Positions 43,007 to 52,576 of a DNA stretch of 64,000 nucleotides are shown here, in pieces (the first letter of the stretch is position 1; each line of letters begins with the position of its first letter). A model generated the notes under the pieces. The model was not told where the DNA came from and did not search any database. It saw only the letters and a list, made by a program, of their open reading frames with translations. The DNA is from Flavobacterium sp. PMTSA4 (lineage in GTDB: Bacteria > Bacteroidota > Bacteroidia > Flavobacteriales > Flavobacteriaceae). The position numbers and the translations under genes were made by a program. The DNA lies in NCBI RefSeq assembly GCF_032098525.1, contig NZ_CP134890.1, positions 2,294,001 to 2,358,000 on the forward strand, given 5' to 3'.

Positions 43007-43966
43007 TTGATACAAAGATTACTTTTTTTAATTTCAATTATTTCAATTTCTTCTTATTCCCAAAAAAAGATGATTACACCTCCGTTTCTACAAAAAGGCG
43101 ATACCGTTGCCATCGTTTCTACAGCTCGAAAAAATCTTGAAGATAATTTAAAACCATCAATTGATTTATTGGAATCTTGGGGATTAAAAGTTAAAATAGG
43201 TTCAACAATCGGATTAGATTATCATCAGTTGGCAGGAACGGATGCGCAACGTGCTGCCGATTTTCAGGAACAAATGGATAATCCAAACATAAAGGCGATT
43301 TGGTGTGTTCGTGGCGGATATGGAACGGTTAGAATTATTGATATGTTAGATTTCACCAAATTCAAACAAAACCCAAAATGGATTGTTGGGTTTAGTGATG
43401 TAACGGTTTTACACAGTCATTTGAACCGAATGGGAATTCAATCGATTCATGGAACTATGCCAATTTCTATTCCAAGAGCTACGACTGAAGCCAAAGATAG
43501 TTTACGGAAAGCTTTGTTTGGCGAACCGTTAAGCTATCAATTTGATTGTGATATTTTAAATCATGTTGGAACTGCTAAAGGCGAATTGGTTGGAGGAAAC
43601 TTATCCATTTTATACAGCTTGTTAGGTTCAGAATCGGCAATTGATTGCACTGATAAAATTCTTTTTATAGAAGATTTGGATGAATATTTATATCATATTG
43701 ACCGAATGATGCTCAACTTGAAACGTAATGGTTGTTTGGAAAGTTTAAAAGGAATTATTGTTGGCGGAATGACAAAAATGAATGACAATGAAATTCCTTG
43801 GGGGAAAAATGCATTTGAAATCATTGAAGAAATTACCAAAGATTTAAAAATCCCGATTATATATAATTTTCCAGCAGGACATATTCAGGATAATCGTGCA
43901 TTGATAATGGGTAAAACTATTACTATGGAAGTTACCGCCGAAGAAAGCAAAGTTACGTTTGAATAA
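43007..43966 (+). CDS. LD-carboxypeptidase (S66 family)
   Basis: Serine peptidase that trims D-Ala from cytoplasmic or periplasmic muropeptides. The S66 motifs are FLQKGDTVAIVSTARK, AIWCVRGGYGTVRI with the nucleophilic Ser in VGFSDVTVLHSHL, and IFEDLDEYLYHIDR-like (here LFIEDLDEYLYHID) with the catalytic Glu and His in PAGHIQDNRALI. The start is uncertain. A TTG at 43007 gives a convincing signal peptide (IQRLLFLISIISISSYSQ), while the first ATG, at 43070, would give a 298-residue cytoplasmic form. The last base overlaps the yraN-like ATG. Confidence 0.88.
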   Translation: MIQRLLFLISIISISSYSQKKMITPPFLQKGDTVAIVSTARKNLEDNLKPSIDLLESWGLKVKIGSTIGLDYHQLAGTDAQRAADFQEQMDNPNIKAIWCVRGGYGTVRIIDMLDFTKFKQNPKWIVGFSDVTVLHSHLNRMGIQSIHGTMPISIPRATTEAKDSLRKALFGEPLSYQFDCDILNHVGTAKGELVGGNLSILYSLLGSESAIDCTDKILFIEDLDEYLYHIDRMMLNLKRNGCLESLKGIIVGGMTKMNDNEIPWGKNAFEIIEEITKDLKIPIIYNFPAGHIQDNRALIMGKTITMEVTAEESKVTFE

Positions 43967-44325
43967 TGGCTCAGCATAATGAACTAGGAAAATTTGGGGA
44001 AGAAATGGCTGTAGAATATCTACGAAAAAATGGCTATGAAATCTTAGAAACCAATTGGACTTTTCAAAAAGCTGAAATTGATATTATTGCCCAAAAAGAA
44101 AATATTCTTGCTATCGTTGAAGTAAAAACGCGCTCGAGTATTGATTTTGGATTACCACAAGATTTTGTAAAACCAAAAAAAATCCAACTTTTAGTTAAAG
44201 CAGTAAATGAATATATTATTTCAAATGATTTAGATGTAAATGCACGCTTTGATATTATTGCAATAAATAAAGAAGATAATGGCTATAATATTGAACATCT
44301 GATAGATGCTTTTTATATTTTTTGA
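43966..44325 (+). CDS. YraN-family (UPF0102) endonuclease-like protein
   Basis: A 119-residue protein of the YraN family with a PD-(D/E)XK-like fold: GKFGEEMAVEYLRKNGYEILETNW, then AEIDIIAQKENILAIVEVKTRS carrying the D...ExK motif. Some members resolve Holliday junctions or bind DNA; most are uncharacterised. The ATG overlaps the LD-carboxypeptidase stop by one base. The family is almost universal and short, as here. Confidence 0.93.
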   Translation: MAQHNELGKFGEEMAVEYLRKNGYEILETNWTFQKAEIDIIAQKENILAIVEVKTRSSIDFGLPQDFVKPKKIQLLVKAVNEYIISNDLDVNARFDIIAINKEDNGYNIEHLIDAFYIF

Positions 44326-44405
44326 TTGAAATGGTATTAAAAGTTATTTAAAAAATTTTTTTATTCTTTTATTTCAATAACTTTACGCCTTTACAAAATT
44401 TTATT

Positions 44406-46577
44406 ATGAAAAAAAACCTACTTATTCTATTTGTTTTGTGTTTTTCAAATTTTTTTGCACAAAATAAAATTGCTTCAAAAATAGATGAACTTCAAAAAGA
44501 GAATACAAAATTCACCCCAATTTCAGTCCTTACAGTCGATACATCAATTTCAAAAACAGATATTGATAAAGCTGTGACTAATGCTACTTTAGCAAAAGTT
44601 GATTTATCAAAAATAAATCAAATTGCTGCAGGTCAATTTGAATTTATTGAACTTGAAATTCCCTATGAAAATCAAAATTTCAAAATCCAATTGTACAGAG
44701 TTGATCCATTTGCCGAGGATTTCAGAGTTGATACGGATAAAAGTATAAATATTCCTTACCAAAAAGGGGTTTATTATAGAGGTATAATTAACGGAAATCC
44801 TAACTCAGTTTCGGCATTCAATTTTTTCAAAGGAGAATTTAATGGAATTTTTTCTTCAAATGAATTAGGGAATATTGTAGTTGGAAAAATTGATAAGGCA
44901 AACAATCAAAGTGACTATATAGTTTATTCAGATGCAAATTTGAAAGTTCTTAATGATTTTGATTGTCATGTAAAAGACGATGATAAACCATATGAAGTTT
45001 CAACATTAAACAGAGAAGTTAACACAGCTAAATGTGTGACTTTCTATTTTGAAATAGATTATAATTTATTTCAGAGTAATAGCAGTAACACTACTACAGC
45101 AACAAATTGGATGACTTCAGTATTTAATAACGTTCAAACTTTGTTTAACAATGATGGAGTTACCACAGCATTAAAATCAATATACATTTGGACAAGTTTA
45201 GATCCATATCAAGGAGTTGGGACTGCATCAAGTGACTATTTAGAAGCTTTTGCTCAAAATAGACCTGTTTTTAATGGTGATGTAGGAATGCTTGTTGGAG
45301 TTGATCCAGGAGGTCTAGGAGGAGTTGCTTTCCTTAATTCTATTTGTGGATCAATTAATTATGCTTATTCCGACTTGAATGGTATTTCTTTTTCAACGGT
45401 TCCTAATTATTCTTGGACAGTGCAGGTTATAACTCATGAATTTGGACATTCTTTAGGTTCTAGACATACCCATGCTTGTGCTTGGAATGGAAATAATACA
45501 GCTATTGATGGATGTGGTCAGCAAGCCGGTTATTCAGAAGGAAATTGTGCTACAGGACCAATACCTTCAACAACAGTAAAAGGAACAATTATGAGTTACT
45601 GTCATTTAATAAGTGGAGTTGGAATTAGCTTTGCAAATGGTTTTGGACCTCAACCTTCGACAGTAATTGTGAATTCAGTTAATAGTAAATCCTGTCTAAG
45701 TACAAATTGTATTAATACATGCATCAATACAGTTGTTAATATTCAAACAATAAATGTTACTGAAACGTCAGCAACTATCACATGGGAGGATTTAGAACCT
45801 TCAGTTACCCAATGGCAAATTTCAGTTGTTCCCCTAAGTTCTGCTGAAATTTGGAATCCAGTAACACAACCAAATTATCCAGTTTCAGGGTTGTTGCCAA
45901 ACACTTACTATAGAATTACTATAAGACCTGTATGCTTAGGAATTACTCCTACTAATAGAACTAAAATTTTAGCTACAGCTGGTAATTATTGTGGGACAAT
46001 GCTGTTTACAGATACAGGAGGAATAGGAGGTAATTATTCGGACATGGAGTCATTTACAAGAGTATTTATGCCTAATTTACCAAATCAAGCCATAAGAATA
46101 GCTTTTACGGCTTTCGCATTAGAAGACACATACGACTTTTTATATATTTATAACGGTCCTAATGATACCTATCCTGAGTTTAATGGTGGATCAGGTTATA
46201 CAGGAACAAATTCTCCAGGAACTGTAACTTCAACGGCTACAGATGGTTCTTTAACAGTTAAGTTTTTTTCTGATCAGTATGTAACTGATATTGGTTGGAG
46301 AGCAACAGTTTCATGTCAGCAATCTTTAGGAATCAATTCTAATGATTTTATCGATTTTACTTATTATCCAAACCCAACAAATAATAGTGTTACTTTAAAA
46401 TCAAACACAACTATTACAGAAATAGATGTTTATAATATTGAAGGCAGAAAATTATTTACTAAAAAGCTAGAAGCTTTAGAATCTAATGTTGATTTATCTC
46501 AGTTTGCCTCAGGAACTTATTTCTTCAAAGTAAGATTTAACGAAGTTGAGAAAAACTTCAAGATTTTGAAAATGTAA
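44406..46577 (+). CDS. Secreted metzincin metalloprotease with CUB and T9SS sorting domains
   Basis: Exported protease of 723 residues. Signal peptide (FVLCFSNFFAQ, cut near 21) and a propeptide lead to a metzincin catalytic domain with HEFGHSLGSRH (H344, E345, H348, H354) and a downstream Met-turn candidate (GTIMSYCH). A fibronectin type III domain spans about 440-515 (TETSATITWEDL), a CUB-like domain about 520-640 (CGTMLFTDTGG to RATVSC) and a C-terminal type A T9SS sorting domain about 650-723 (YYPNPTNNSVTL, GTYFFKVRF). It is likely an extracellular protein-degrading enzyme. A TAACTTTACGC motif precedes it at 44378-44388. Confidence 0.92.
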   Translation: MKKNLLILFVLCFSNFFAQNKIASKIDELQKENTKFTPISVLTVDTSISKTDIDKAVTNATLAKVDLSKINQIAAGQFEFIELEIPYENQNFKIQLYRVDPFAEDFRVDTDKSINIPYQKGVYYRGIINGNPNSVSAFNFFKGEFNGIFSSNELGNIVVGKIDKANNQSDYIVYSDANLKVLNDFDCHVKDDDKPYEVSTLNREVNTAKCVTFYFEIDYNLFQSNSSNTTTATNWMTSVFNNVQTLFNNDGVTTALKSIYIWTSLDPYQGVGTASSDYLEAFAQNRPVFNGDVGMLVGVDPGGLGGVAFLNSICGSINYAYSDLNGISFSTVPNYSWTVQVITHEFGHSLGSRHTHACAWNGNNTAIDGCGQQAGYSEGNCATGPIPSTTVKGTIMSYCHLISGVGISFANGFGPQPSTVIVNSVNSKSCLSTNCINTCINTVVNIQTINVTETSATITWEDLEPSVTQWQISVVPLSSAEIWNPVTQPNYPVSGLLPNTYYRITIRPVCLGITPTNRTKILATAGNYCGTMLFTDTGGIGGNYSDMESFTRVFMPNLPNQAIRIAFTAFALEDTYDFLYIYNGPNDTYPEFNGGSGYTGTNSPGTVTSTATDGSLTVKFFSDQYVTDIGWRATVSCQQSLGINSNDFIDFTYYPNPTNNSVTLKSNTTITEIDVYNIEGRKLFTKKLEALESNVDLSQFASGTYFFKVRFNEVEKNFKILKM

Positions 46578-46595
46578 TTAGAGAATAATTTATAT

Positions 46596-46624
46596 AAAAA
46601 ACCACTCTTTTGAGTGGTTTTTTT
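46596..46624. terminator. Bidirectional terminator between the protease and mfd genes
   Basis: Stem CCACTC/GAGTGG with a four-base TTTT loop, flanked by an A run and a T run, so it works for both converging genes. Confidence 0.85.
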
Positions 46625-49600
46625 ATTTCAATAGTGCCATCAATTCCAACGCTTTATTAATCGATTTTACATTTTCAAAAGTTAGAAGCAAACGCAAACC
46701 GTTTTTGGTTTCTTTCTCTTTCATTTTACAAATGTTTCCGTGTTGTTGAACAAATTGCAATACTTTGGTAAATGCTTTGGAAGAATAATAATCTGATTGT
46801 TGGTCAGAAACAAAATAGCCAATCATTTTTCCTTGTTTCATGACTAATTTTTCAATACCCATTTTAGTAGCAATCCATTTTATTTTGATGCTATTCAACA
46901 AGGCTTTTGCTTCTTTTGGTAATGGCCCAAAACGGTCAATCAGTTTGTTTTCAAAAGCGCTTAATTCTTCTTCATTTTTACAATTTCCTAATTCGTTATA
47001 CAAACTCAATCGTTCGTTAACATTGTTGATGTATTCATCAGGGAAAAGCAACTCAAAATCAGTGTCGATTTGTAATTCTTTGACGAATTGTTTGGTTTCC
47101 TTATTGTTTTCTTCTTCATAAAGTTCTTTGAATTCGTTTTCTTTCAATTCTTCAATGGCTTCGTTCATGATTTTTTGATAGGTTTCAAAACCAATATCAT
47201 TTATAAAACCACTTTGTTCACCGCCAAGCAAATCACCAGCGCCACGAATTTCTAAATCCTTCATCGCAATATTAAAACCACTTCCTAATTCGTTGTATTG
47301 TTCCAATGCTTGAATACGTTTTCTGGCATCATCAGTCATGGCAGAATATGGCGGACAAATAAAATAACAAAAAGCTTTTTTATTACTTCTTCCAACGCGA
47401 CCACGCATTTGATGTAAATCAGAAAGTCCAAAATTGTTAGCATTGTTAATGAAAATAGTATTTGCATTTGGCACATCCAAACCACTTTCGATGATGGTTG
47501 TAGCGACCAAAACATCAAAATCACCGTTCATGAAACTCAACATTATTTCCTCTAACTTGTTGCCTTCCATTTGTCCGTGACCAATACCAACACGAGCATC
47601 GGGAACCAATCGTTGAATCATTCCTGCAATTTCTTTGATGTTTTCGATGCGATTATTGATGAAAAACACTTGTCCATTTCGTTGAATTTCATACGAAACA
47701 GCATCGCGAATGATTTCTTCATTAAAACCAACCACTTGCGATTCTATTGGATATCGATTTGGCGGTGGGGTTGTAATTACTGATAAATCTCGAGCTGCCA
47801 TCAACGAAAATTGAAGTGTTCTTGGAATTGGTGTTGCTGTTAAAGTTAAGGTATCAACATTATTGGCAATAGTTTTGAGTTTGTCTTTTACGTTTACACC
47901 AAACTTTTGTTCTTCGTCAACAATAAGTAAGCCTAAATCTTTGAACTTCACATTTTTATTAACCAATTGGTGTGTTCCGATAACGATATCCAGTTTTCCT
48001 TCGGCTAATGCTTCCAAAGTGTCCTTTTTTTGCTTTGCTGTTCTAAATCGGTTGAGGTAACCAATGTTAACTGGCATGTCTTTTAATCGTTCACTAAACG
48101 TTCGGTAATGTTGATACGCTAAAATGGTTGTTGGCACTAAAACCGCAACTTGTTTACTATTATCAACTGCTTTGAATGCTGCACGAATGGCAACTTCGGT
48201 TTTTCCAAAACCAACATCACCACAAACCAATCGGTCCATTGGTCGGTCTTTTTCCATGTCGGCTTTTACATCGGCTGTTGCTGTGATTTGGTCGGGTGTA
48301 TCTTCGTAAATAAAGGAACTTTCTAATTCTTTTTGGAGATAACTATCTGGAGCAAAAGCAAAACCTTTTTCCAATCTACGTTTGGCATACAATTGAATTA
48401 AGTTGAATGCAATGTGTTTAACTCTGGCTTTGGTTTTTTGTTTTAATGCTTTCCATGCATTGGAACCCAATTTGTAAATCTTTGGTGGCGTTCCGTCTTT
48501 TCCGTTGTATTTAGAAATTTTATGTAGCGAATGAATACTCACATATACAATATCATTGTCGGCATAAACCAGTTTGATGGCTTCTTGTGTTTTGCCTTCG
48601 ACTTGTATTTTTTGCAAGCCGCCGAACTTTCCTATTCCGTGGTCAATATGCGTTACATAATCTCCAACGGTTAGGGAATTCAATTCTTTTAAAGTAATGG
48701 TTTGCTTTTTAGAATAACCATTTTTGATGTTGAAACGATGATAACGTTCAAAAATTTGATGGTCTGTATAACAAGCAATCTGATGTTCTTCGTCTATAAA
48801 ACCTTGATATAAAGGTTGAACAATAGTATGATATTGTTTGCGAATGTCTTCGTGGTTTTCTTCGTCTATACTTTCAAAAATATCATGAAAACGCTTGGCT
48901 TGAGAATCATTAGAGCAAAACAAAAAATTAGTGATTCCGTTAAAATGGTTTTCACTCAAATTGTTCAGCAACAAGTCAAACTGTTTGTTAAACGAAGGTT
49001 GCGGTTGCAGATGAAATTCAAATGTTTTCTGTGCTTTAAAAAAAGCAGTATTTGACAATTCAACAACCGAAAAATTCAAGGCTTGTTTTAAAAATACTTG
49101 ACTATTTAAAAACAAATGTTCTGGCGAAGCATGTTTTATTTCTTTTGAAAGTTTTTCAAAAGTTTCGGTTGCTTTTTCAAACAATTTGTCTAATTGTGCT
49201 ACTAAAACCTCAGTGTTTTCAATCCATAAAACGGTTTTATCGTTGATGTACTCTAAAAAACTCTCACGATTTTCTTTAATGAATTTATTTTCTAGATTTG
49301 GAATAATGGTAATCTTATTTTGTTTGTCAATAGACAACTGACTTTCTACATCAAACGTTCGGATACTATCCACTTCGTTTCCAAAAAACTCTATACGATA
49401 GGGATTGTCATTTGAAAACGAAAAAACATCTACAATTCCACCACGAACTGAAAATTCTCCCGGTTCAGTGATGAAATCTACACGTTTGAATTCGTATTCA
49501 AAAAGCACTTCATTGATGAAATCAATCGAAACTTGGTCGCCAACACTAATCTTTAAAGTGTTTTTGTCTAACTCTTTTCGGGTGACAACTTTTTCAAAAA

Positions 49601-49982
49601 TTGCTTCTGGATACGAAACGATTATCGCTGGTTTTTTTCTCGAATTGATTCTATTTAAAACTTCCGAGCGCAATAAAACATTTGCATTATCAGTTTCTTC
49701 AATTTGATACGGACGACGATAGGAACTCGGATAAAACAGCACATCGTTTTGACCAAGCATTTGTTCTAAATCGTTCAGATAATAAGCTGCTTCTTCTTTT
49801 TCGTTGAATAATAACAGAAAAGGTTTATCCGCTTTTTTAAATACACTTTGAATGACAATTGAGGTAGCCGAATTCATCAAACCTTTGCAATGCACTTTGG
49901 TTTGCTCTACACCAATACTTTCAGCTAGCGATTTTATCTTAGCCGAATGTTCATAGGTTTCAAAAAGCGATGAAGATTTCAA
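46623..49982 (-). CDS. mfd: Transcription-repair coupling factor Mfd
   Basis: Displaces stalled RNA polymerase and recruits UvrA. It is 1119 residues. The UvrB-like N-terminal region (GGIVDVFSFSNDNPYRIEFFGNE) is followed by a CarD-like RNA polymerase-binding domain (LTVGDYVTHIDHGIGKFGGL, about 435-500), the RecG-like translocase with Walker A CGDVGFGKTEVA, DEEQ box (VDEEQKFGV), TATPIPRT, and motif VI QMRGRVGRSNKKA. The C-terminal TRCF domain completes it. Length and domain order are normal. Confidence 0.97.
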   Translation of the reverse strand: MKSSSLFETYEHSAKIKSLAESIGVEQTKVHCKGLMNSATSIVIQSVFKKADKPFLLLFNEKEEAAYYLNDLEQMLGQNDVLFYPSSYRRPYQIEETDNANVLLRSEVLNRINSRKKPAIIVSYPEAIFEKVVTRKELDKNTLKISVGDQVSIDFINEVLFEYEFKRVDFITEPGEFSVRGGIVDVFSFSNDNPYRIEFFGNEVDSIRTFDVESQLSIDKQNKITIIPNLENKFIKENRESFLEYINDKTVLWIENTEVLVAQLDKLFEKATETFEKLSKEIKHASPEHLFLNSQVFLKQALNFSVVELSNTAFFKAQKTFEFHLQPQPSFNKQFDLLLNNLSENHFNGITNFLFCSNDSQAKRFHDIFESIDEENHEDIRKQYHTIVQPLYQGFIDEEHQIACYTDHQIFERYHRFNIKNGYSKKQTITLKELNSLTVGDYVTHIDHGIGKFGGLQKIQVEGKTQEAIKLVYADNDIVYVSIHSLHKISKYNGKDGTPPKIYKLGSNAWKALKQKTKARVKHIAFNLIQLYAKRRLEKGFAFAPDSYLQKELESSFIYEDTPDQITATADVKADMEKDRPMDRLVCGDVGFGKTEVAIRAAFKAVDNSKQVAVLVPTTILAYQHYRTFSERLKDMPVNIGYLNRFRTAKQKKDTLEALAEGKLDIVIGTHQLVNKNVKFKDLGLLIVDEEQKFGVNVKDKLKTIANNVDTLTLTATPIPRTLQFSLMAARDLSVITTPPPNRYPIESQVVGFNEEIIRDAVSYEIQRNGQVFFINNRIENIKEIAGMIQRLVPDARVGIGHGQMEGNKLEEIMLSFMNGDFDVLVATTIIESGLDVPNANTIFINNANNFGLSDLHQMRGRVGRSNKKAFCYFICPPYSAMTDDARKRIQALEQYNELGSGFNIAMKDLEIRGAGDLLGGEQSGFINDIGFETYQKIMNEAIEELKENEFKELYEEENNKETKQFVKELQIDTDFELLFPDEYINNVNERLSLYNELGNCKNEEELSAFENKLIDRFGPLPKEAKALLNSIKIKWIATKMGIEKLVMKQGKMIGYFVSDQQSDYYSSKAFTKVLQFVQQHGNICKMKEKETKNGLRLLLTFENVKSINKALELMALLK

Positions 49983-49984
49983 AC

Positions 49985-50656
49985 TTATGGTTTTGGAATT
50001 AGTGATTTACGTCGTTCTCTTATTTCTTTCAGTCTTTTTTCAGATTGAATTTGCTCAGGAGTTTTTACTTGAACGGGTTCTGGATTACTTGAAGGAATGG
50101 CACGAGTAGTGTCAAGCATTCTAATCATGTCTGCTTCACCATCTTCCATTTTAATTTGATTCTTTTGATCTATTTCGGCAAATTGAAGTTGTAATGATTG
50201 AATTTCTTCGTTTATTTCAGGGATAAGTGCAATAACCTTCTTTTCAGGGATTGTTTTTAAATTGATGAATAAATTCAACGAGTTTATTTTAGTGATAATA
50301 GCAGAAATTCTGCTTTTAACTTCTGGTTTGTTGTATGTAGCTGGTATGTTATTGTTCAATTCAGAGGCTTTTTGCGAAAGTATTTTTGCCTTTTTCTTAA
50401 AAGCGCCGATACTGCTTTTAGGTTTTTGATTTAGTTCGTTAAGAAACATTCTCCACTCAGCCCAATTTTTAGTCAAGGTCAATGAACTAGCATTCATAGC
50501 ACGACCACTAAAATTCCAGTTTTTATTAATGATGTTGAATACTTGCTCTTGTTTTTGTTGTTCTTTTTCTTGCTCTAATTTACGTTGTTCTTTTTCATCG
50601 ATACATGAAACTAATAACAACATTGAAGTAATAAAAACAACTATTTTTTTCGACAT
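49985..50656 (-). CDS. Lipoprotein with coiled coil, unknown function
   Basis: Envelope lipoprotein of 223 residues from ATG 50656; the frame extends eight codons further, which would hide the signal peptide. The lipobox is LLLVSC (Cys at about 18). A strongly charged Glu/Gln/Lys coiled coil follows (EKEQRKLEQEKEQQKQEQ). The last part, RLKEIRERRKSLIPKP, is basic. It ends two bases before mfd, so the two are cotranscribed. Family not recognised. Confidence 0.75.
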   Translation of the reverse strand: MSKKIVVFITSMLLLVSCIDEKEQRKLEQEKEQQKQEQVFNIINKNWNFSGRAMNASSLTLTKNWAEWRMFLNELNQKPKSSIGAFKKKAKILSQKASELNNNIPATYNKPEVKSRISAIITKINSLNLFINLKTIPEKKVIALIPEINEEIQSLQLQFAEIDQKNQIKMEDGEADMIRMLDTTRAIPSSNPEPVQVKTPEQIQSEKRLKEIRERRKSLIPKP

Positions 50657-50677
50657 TTTTATAAATGATTTGAAATA

Positions 50678-50685
50678 CAAAAGTA
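50678..50685 (-). promoter_or_regulatory. -7 element for the lipoprotein-mfd unit
   Basis: Minus strand TACTTTTG, an exact TAnnTTTG, 22 bases before the lipoprotein ATG. Confidence 0.45.
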
Positions 50686-50774
50686 CAAAGGTAATTAGAA
50701 TTACCGTAGTCTTAATGTTATAAGATTGCTAAAAATACGCAGTGTTTTTAGTTATTCAAAATATACGAAAACGT

Positions 50775-50782
50775 TATCTTTG
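50775..50782 (+). promoter_or_regulatory. -7 element for threonine dehydrogenase
   Basis: TATCTTTG, an exact TAnnTTTG, 20 bases before the ATG at 50802; this also argues against the longer frame from 50742. Confidence 0.5.
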
Positions 50783-50801
50783 CACTTTATTTAACAACAC
50801 T

Positions 50802-51740
50802 ATGAAAACAAAAGTACTGATTATTGGAGCTTGTGGTCAAATTGGAACCGAGCTAACACATAAATTAAGAGATATTTATGGAATTGATAACGTTGTGGCT
50901 TCCGATATTAGAAAGCTGAACAACGATGTGGTCAATAATGGTATTTTTGAAGTAATTAATGCTTTAGATTATAATCAAATTGAGCATTTGATTGAGCAAT
51001 ATCAAATTACCGATGTGTATTTGATGGCGGCATTGTTATCTGCAACTGCTGAAAAGAACCCAGCCTTTGCTTGGGATTTGAATATGAACTCGTTGTTTCA
51101 CGTGTTGAATTTAGCCAAAGCCGGAAAGATTAAAAAGATATTCTGGCCATCGAGTATAGCGGTTTTTGGACCAACTACACCTAGAATCAACACACCTCAA
51201 TATACCATCATGGAACCCACAACGGTTTATGGTATCAGTAAACAAACGGGAGAACGTTGGTGTGAGTATTATAACAAGCAATATGGTGTTGATGTTCGAA
51301 GTATTCGTTATCCAGGTTTAATCAGTTGGACTACTGAACCTGGTGGAGGAACAACCGATTATGCAGTAGACATTTACCACAAAGCTTTGAGCGATGGCGC
51401 TTTTGAATGTTTCCTTTCTGAGGATACAGCCCTGCCTATGATGTATATGGACGATGCTATCAGAGCAACGATTGAGATTATGCAAGCCGATGAGGATAAA
51501 ATTAAAATACGTTCTTCGTATAATTTATCGGGAGTTAGTTTTACTCCAAAAGAAATAGCTACCGAGATTAAAAAACACATTCCAGACTTTACCATTACTT
51601 ATAAACCTGACTTCCGTCAAAAGATTGCCGACAGTTGGCCTGCCTCTATTGACGATAGCAACGCTAGAGAAGACTGGCAATGGAAGCATCAATTTGATTT
51701 GGCAAGCATGACCATTGAGATGTTGGAAAACCTAAAATAA
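50802..51740 (+). CDS. tdh: L-threonine 3-dehydrogenase, short-chain dehydrogenase type
   Basis: Oxidises L-threonine to 2-amino-3-ketobutyrate with NAD. It is 312 residues from ATG 50802. It is an extended SDR: NAD motif IIGACGQIGTEL, catalytic YGISK (Tyr/Lys pair), and a Thr-binding TTEPGGGTTDYAVDIYH region typical of SDR-type TDH, a form described from Flavobacterium frigidimaris. The open frame starts at 50742, upstream of the -7 box, and is rejected. It is a single-gene unit closed by a strong hairpin. Confidence 0.9.
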   Translation: MKTKVLIIGACGQIGTELTHKLRDIYGIDNVVASDIRKLNNDVVNNGIFEVINALDYNQIEHLIEQYQITDVYLMAALLSATAEKNPAFAWDLNMNSLFHVLNLAKAGKIKKIFWPSSIAVFGPTTPRINTPQYTIMEPTTVYGISKQTGERWCEYYNKQYGVDVRSIRYPGLISWTTEPGGGTTDYAVDIYHKALSDGAFECFLSEDTALPMMYMDDAIRATIEIMQADEDKIKIRSSYNLSGVSFTPKEIATEIKKHIPDFTITYKPDFRQKIADSWPASIDDSNAREDWQWKHQFDLASMTIEMLENLK

Positions 51741-51744
51741 ATTA

Positions 51745-51783
51745 GAAAGCGCTGTAACTATTAAATTACAGCGCTTTCTTTTC
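51745..51783 (+). terminator. Strong terminator hairpin after tdh
   Basis: Perfect 13-bp stem GAAAGCGCTGTAA/TTACAGCGCTTTC with an eight-base loop, then TTTTC. It is the longest perfect hairpin among the terminators in the window. Confidence 0.75.
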
Positions 51784-51830
51784 AATCAAAACAAACCTAA
51801 CCAAACCTTGTATAATTGAAAAATCAGTAT

Positions 51831-51938
51831 CTAAAAAGTTGAAAGTTTAGATATAAACACCACTCCGATAAATAATGACGATACTAATAAGAATAGTATT
51901 GTGCTGTACAACCAGTTTATTTTTTTATTGATATCCAT
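51831..51938 (-). CDS. Possible 35-residue membrane microprotein
   Basis: A short frame from ATG 51938 to TAG 51831: a charged N-terminus (MDINKKINWLY), one strong transmembrane helix (about residues 11-29, STILFLLVSSLFIGVVF) and a short tail. It stands alone between the tdh terminator and the NTF2-like gene. The hydrophobic run is better than chance for this base composition, but there is no further evidence that it is expressed. Confidence 0.35.
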   Translation of the reverse strand: MDINKKINWLYSTILFLLVSSLFIGVVFISKLSTF

Positions 51939-52009
51939 ATCTTATGTTGCTTTCTTTCATTCATATACGAGAAAGAAGCTGATATGGTTTTACGGATTGA
52001 TAAAAAAGA

Positions 52010-52510
52010 TTACTTCTTCTGCAAATCTTTTATTAGTTGGGTTTCAATAGCGCTTTTAATAGCCACTACATCTTCTACTTTTTCGTTAGGAATGGTCATA
52101 GAAAGGACATAGTGTTTTATTTTCCAACCTTGGTCGGTTTTTATTAAAACGCCTGAGCCACGGCAAATCTTCATTTGGGTATCCAGTAGTTCATCGAACC
52201 ATACCATTTTTTTATCTGTACTGAAAAAGATGTGACGTTCTAATGCGGTGAAGTTCCATGCCTTTCCTTTGTCGAAATAGGGTTTTGCAAAAGCTTGAAA
52301 GGCGGTTTTGTTCCAGTTTTCGGTAGCATCAGTTCCAATGAAGATAGCGTCTTCGGTGAAGGCTTCAAAGTAGTTGTTGAAGTTGGCAGTAGCGGCTGCT
52401 TTGTGCCAATCGTTTAGGAACTTGTCTATTTTTTGTTCTTCGGTTAGTGGAATGTCTTTTTTAGAACCACAAGCCGAAAGGATAAGCAACAGGAAAATGT
52501 ATTTTTTCAT
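52010..52510 (-). CDS. NTF2-like (SnoaL-type) lipoprotein
   Basis: Lipoprotein of 166 residues from ATG 52510, with lipobox LLILSACGSKK (Cys at about 12). The body is an NTF2-like fold: DKFLNDWHKAAATANFNNYFEAFTEDAIFIGTDATENWNKTAFQAFAKPYF, a pattern shared with SnoaL/ketosteroid-isomerase-like proteins annotated as nuclear transport factor 2 family. Probably a ligand-binding or small-molecule-modifying envelope protein; substrate unknown. It lies just downstream of amtB in the same direction. Confidence 0.8.
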   Translation of the reverse strand: MKKYIFLLLILSACGSKKDIPLTEEQKIDKFLNDWHKAAATANFNNYFEAFTEDAIFIGTDATENWNKTAFQAFAKPYFDKGKAWNFTALERHIFFSTDKKMVWFDELLDTQMKICRGSGVLIKTDQGWKIKHYVLSMTIPNEKVEDVVAIKSAIETQLIKDLQKK

Positions 52511-52576
52511 AACCAAAAAGTTTCCTTAAAGATAAGAAGTTCTTTTTAGATAGTAAAGGTAATAAGGAATAACCGT

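Noticed and set aside
51741..52009. tRNA or other structured RNA gene in the gap after tdh
   Set aside because: Only a simple terminator hairpin and a short hydrophobic frame are visible; no cloverleaf can be drawn.
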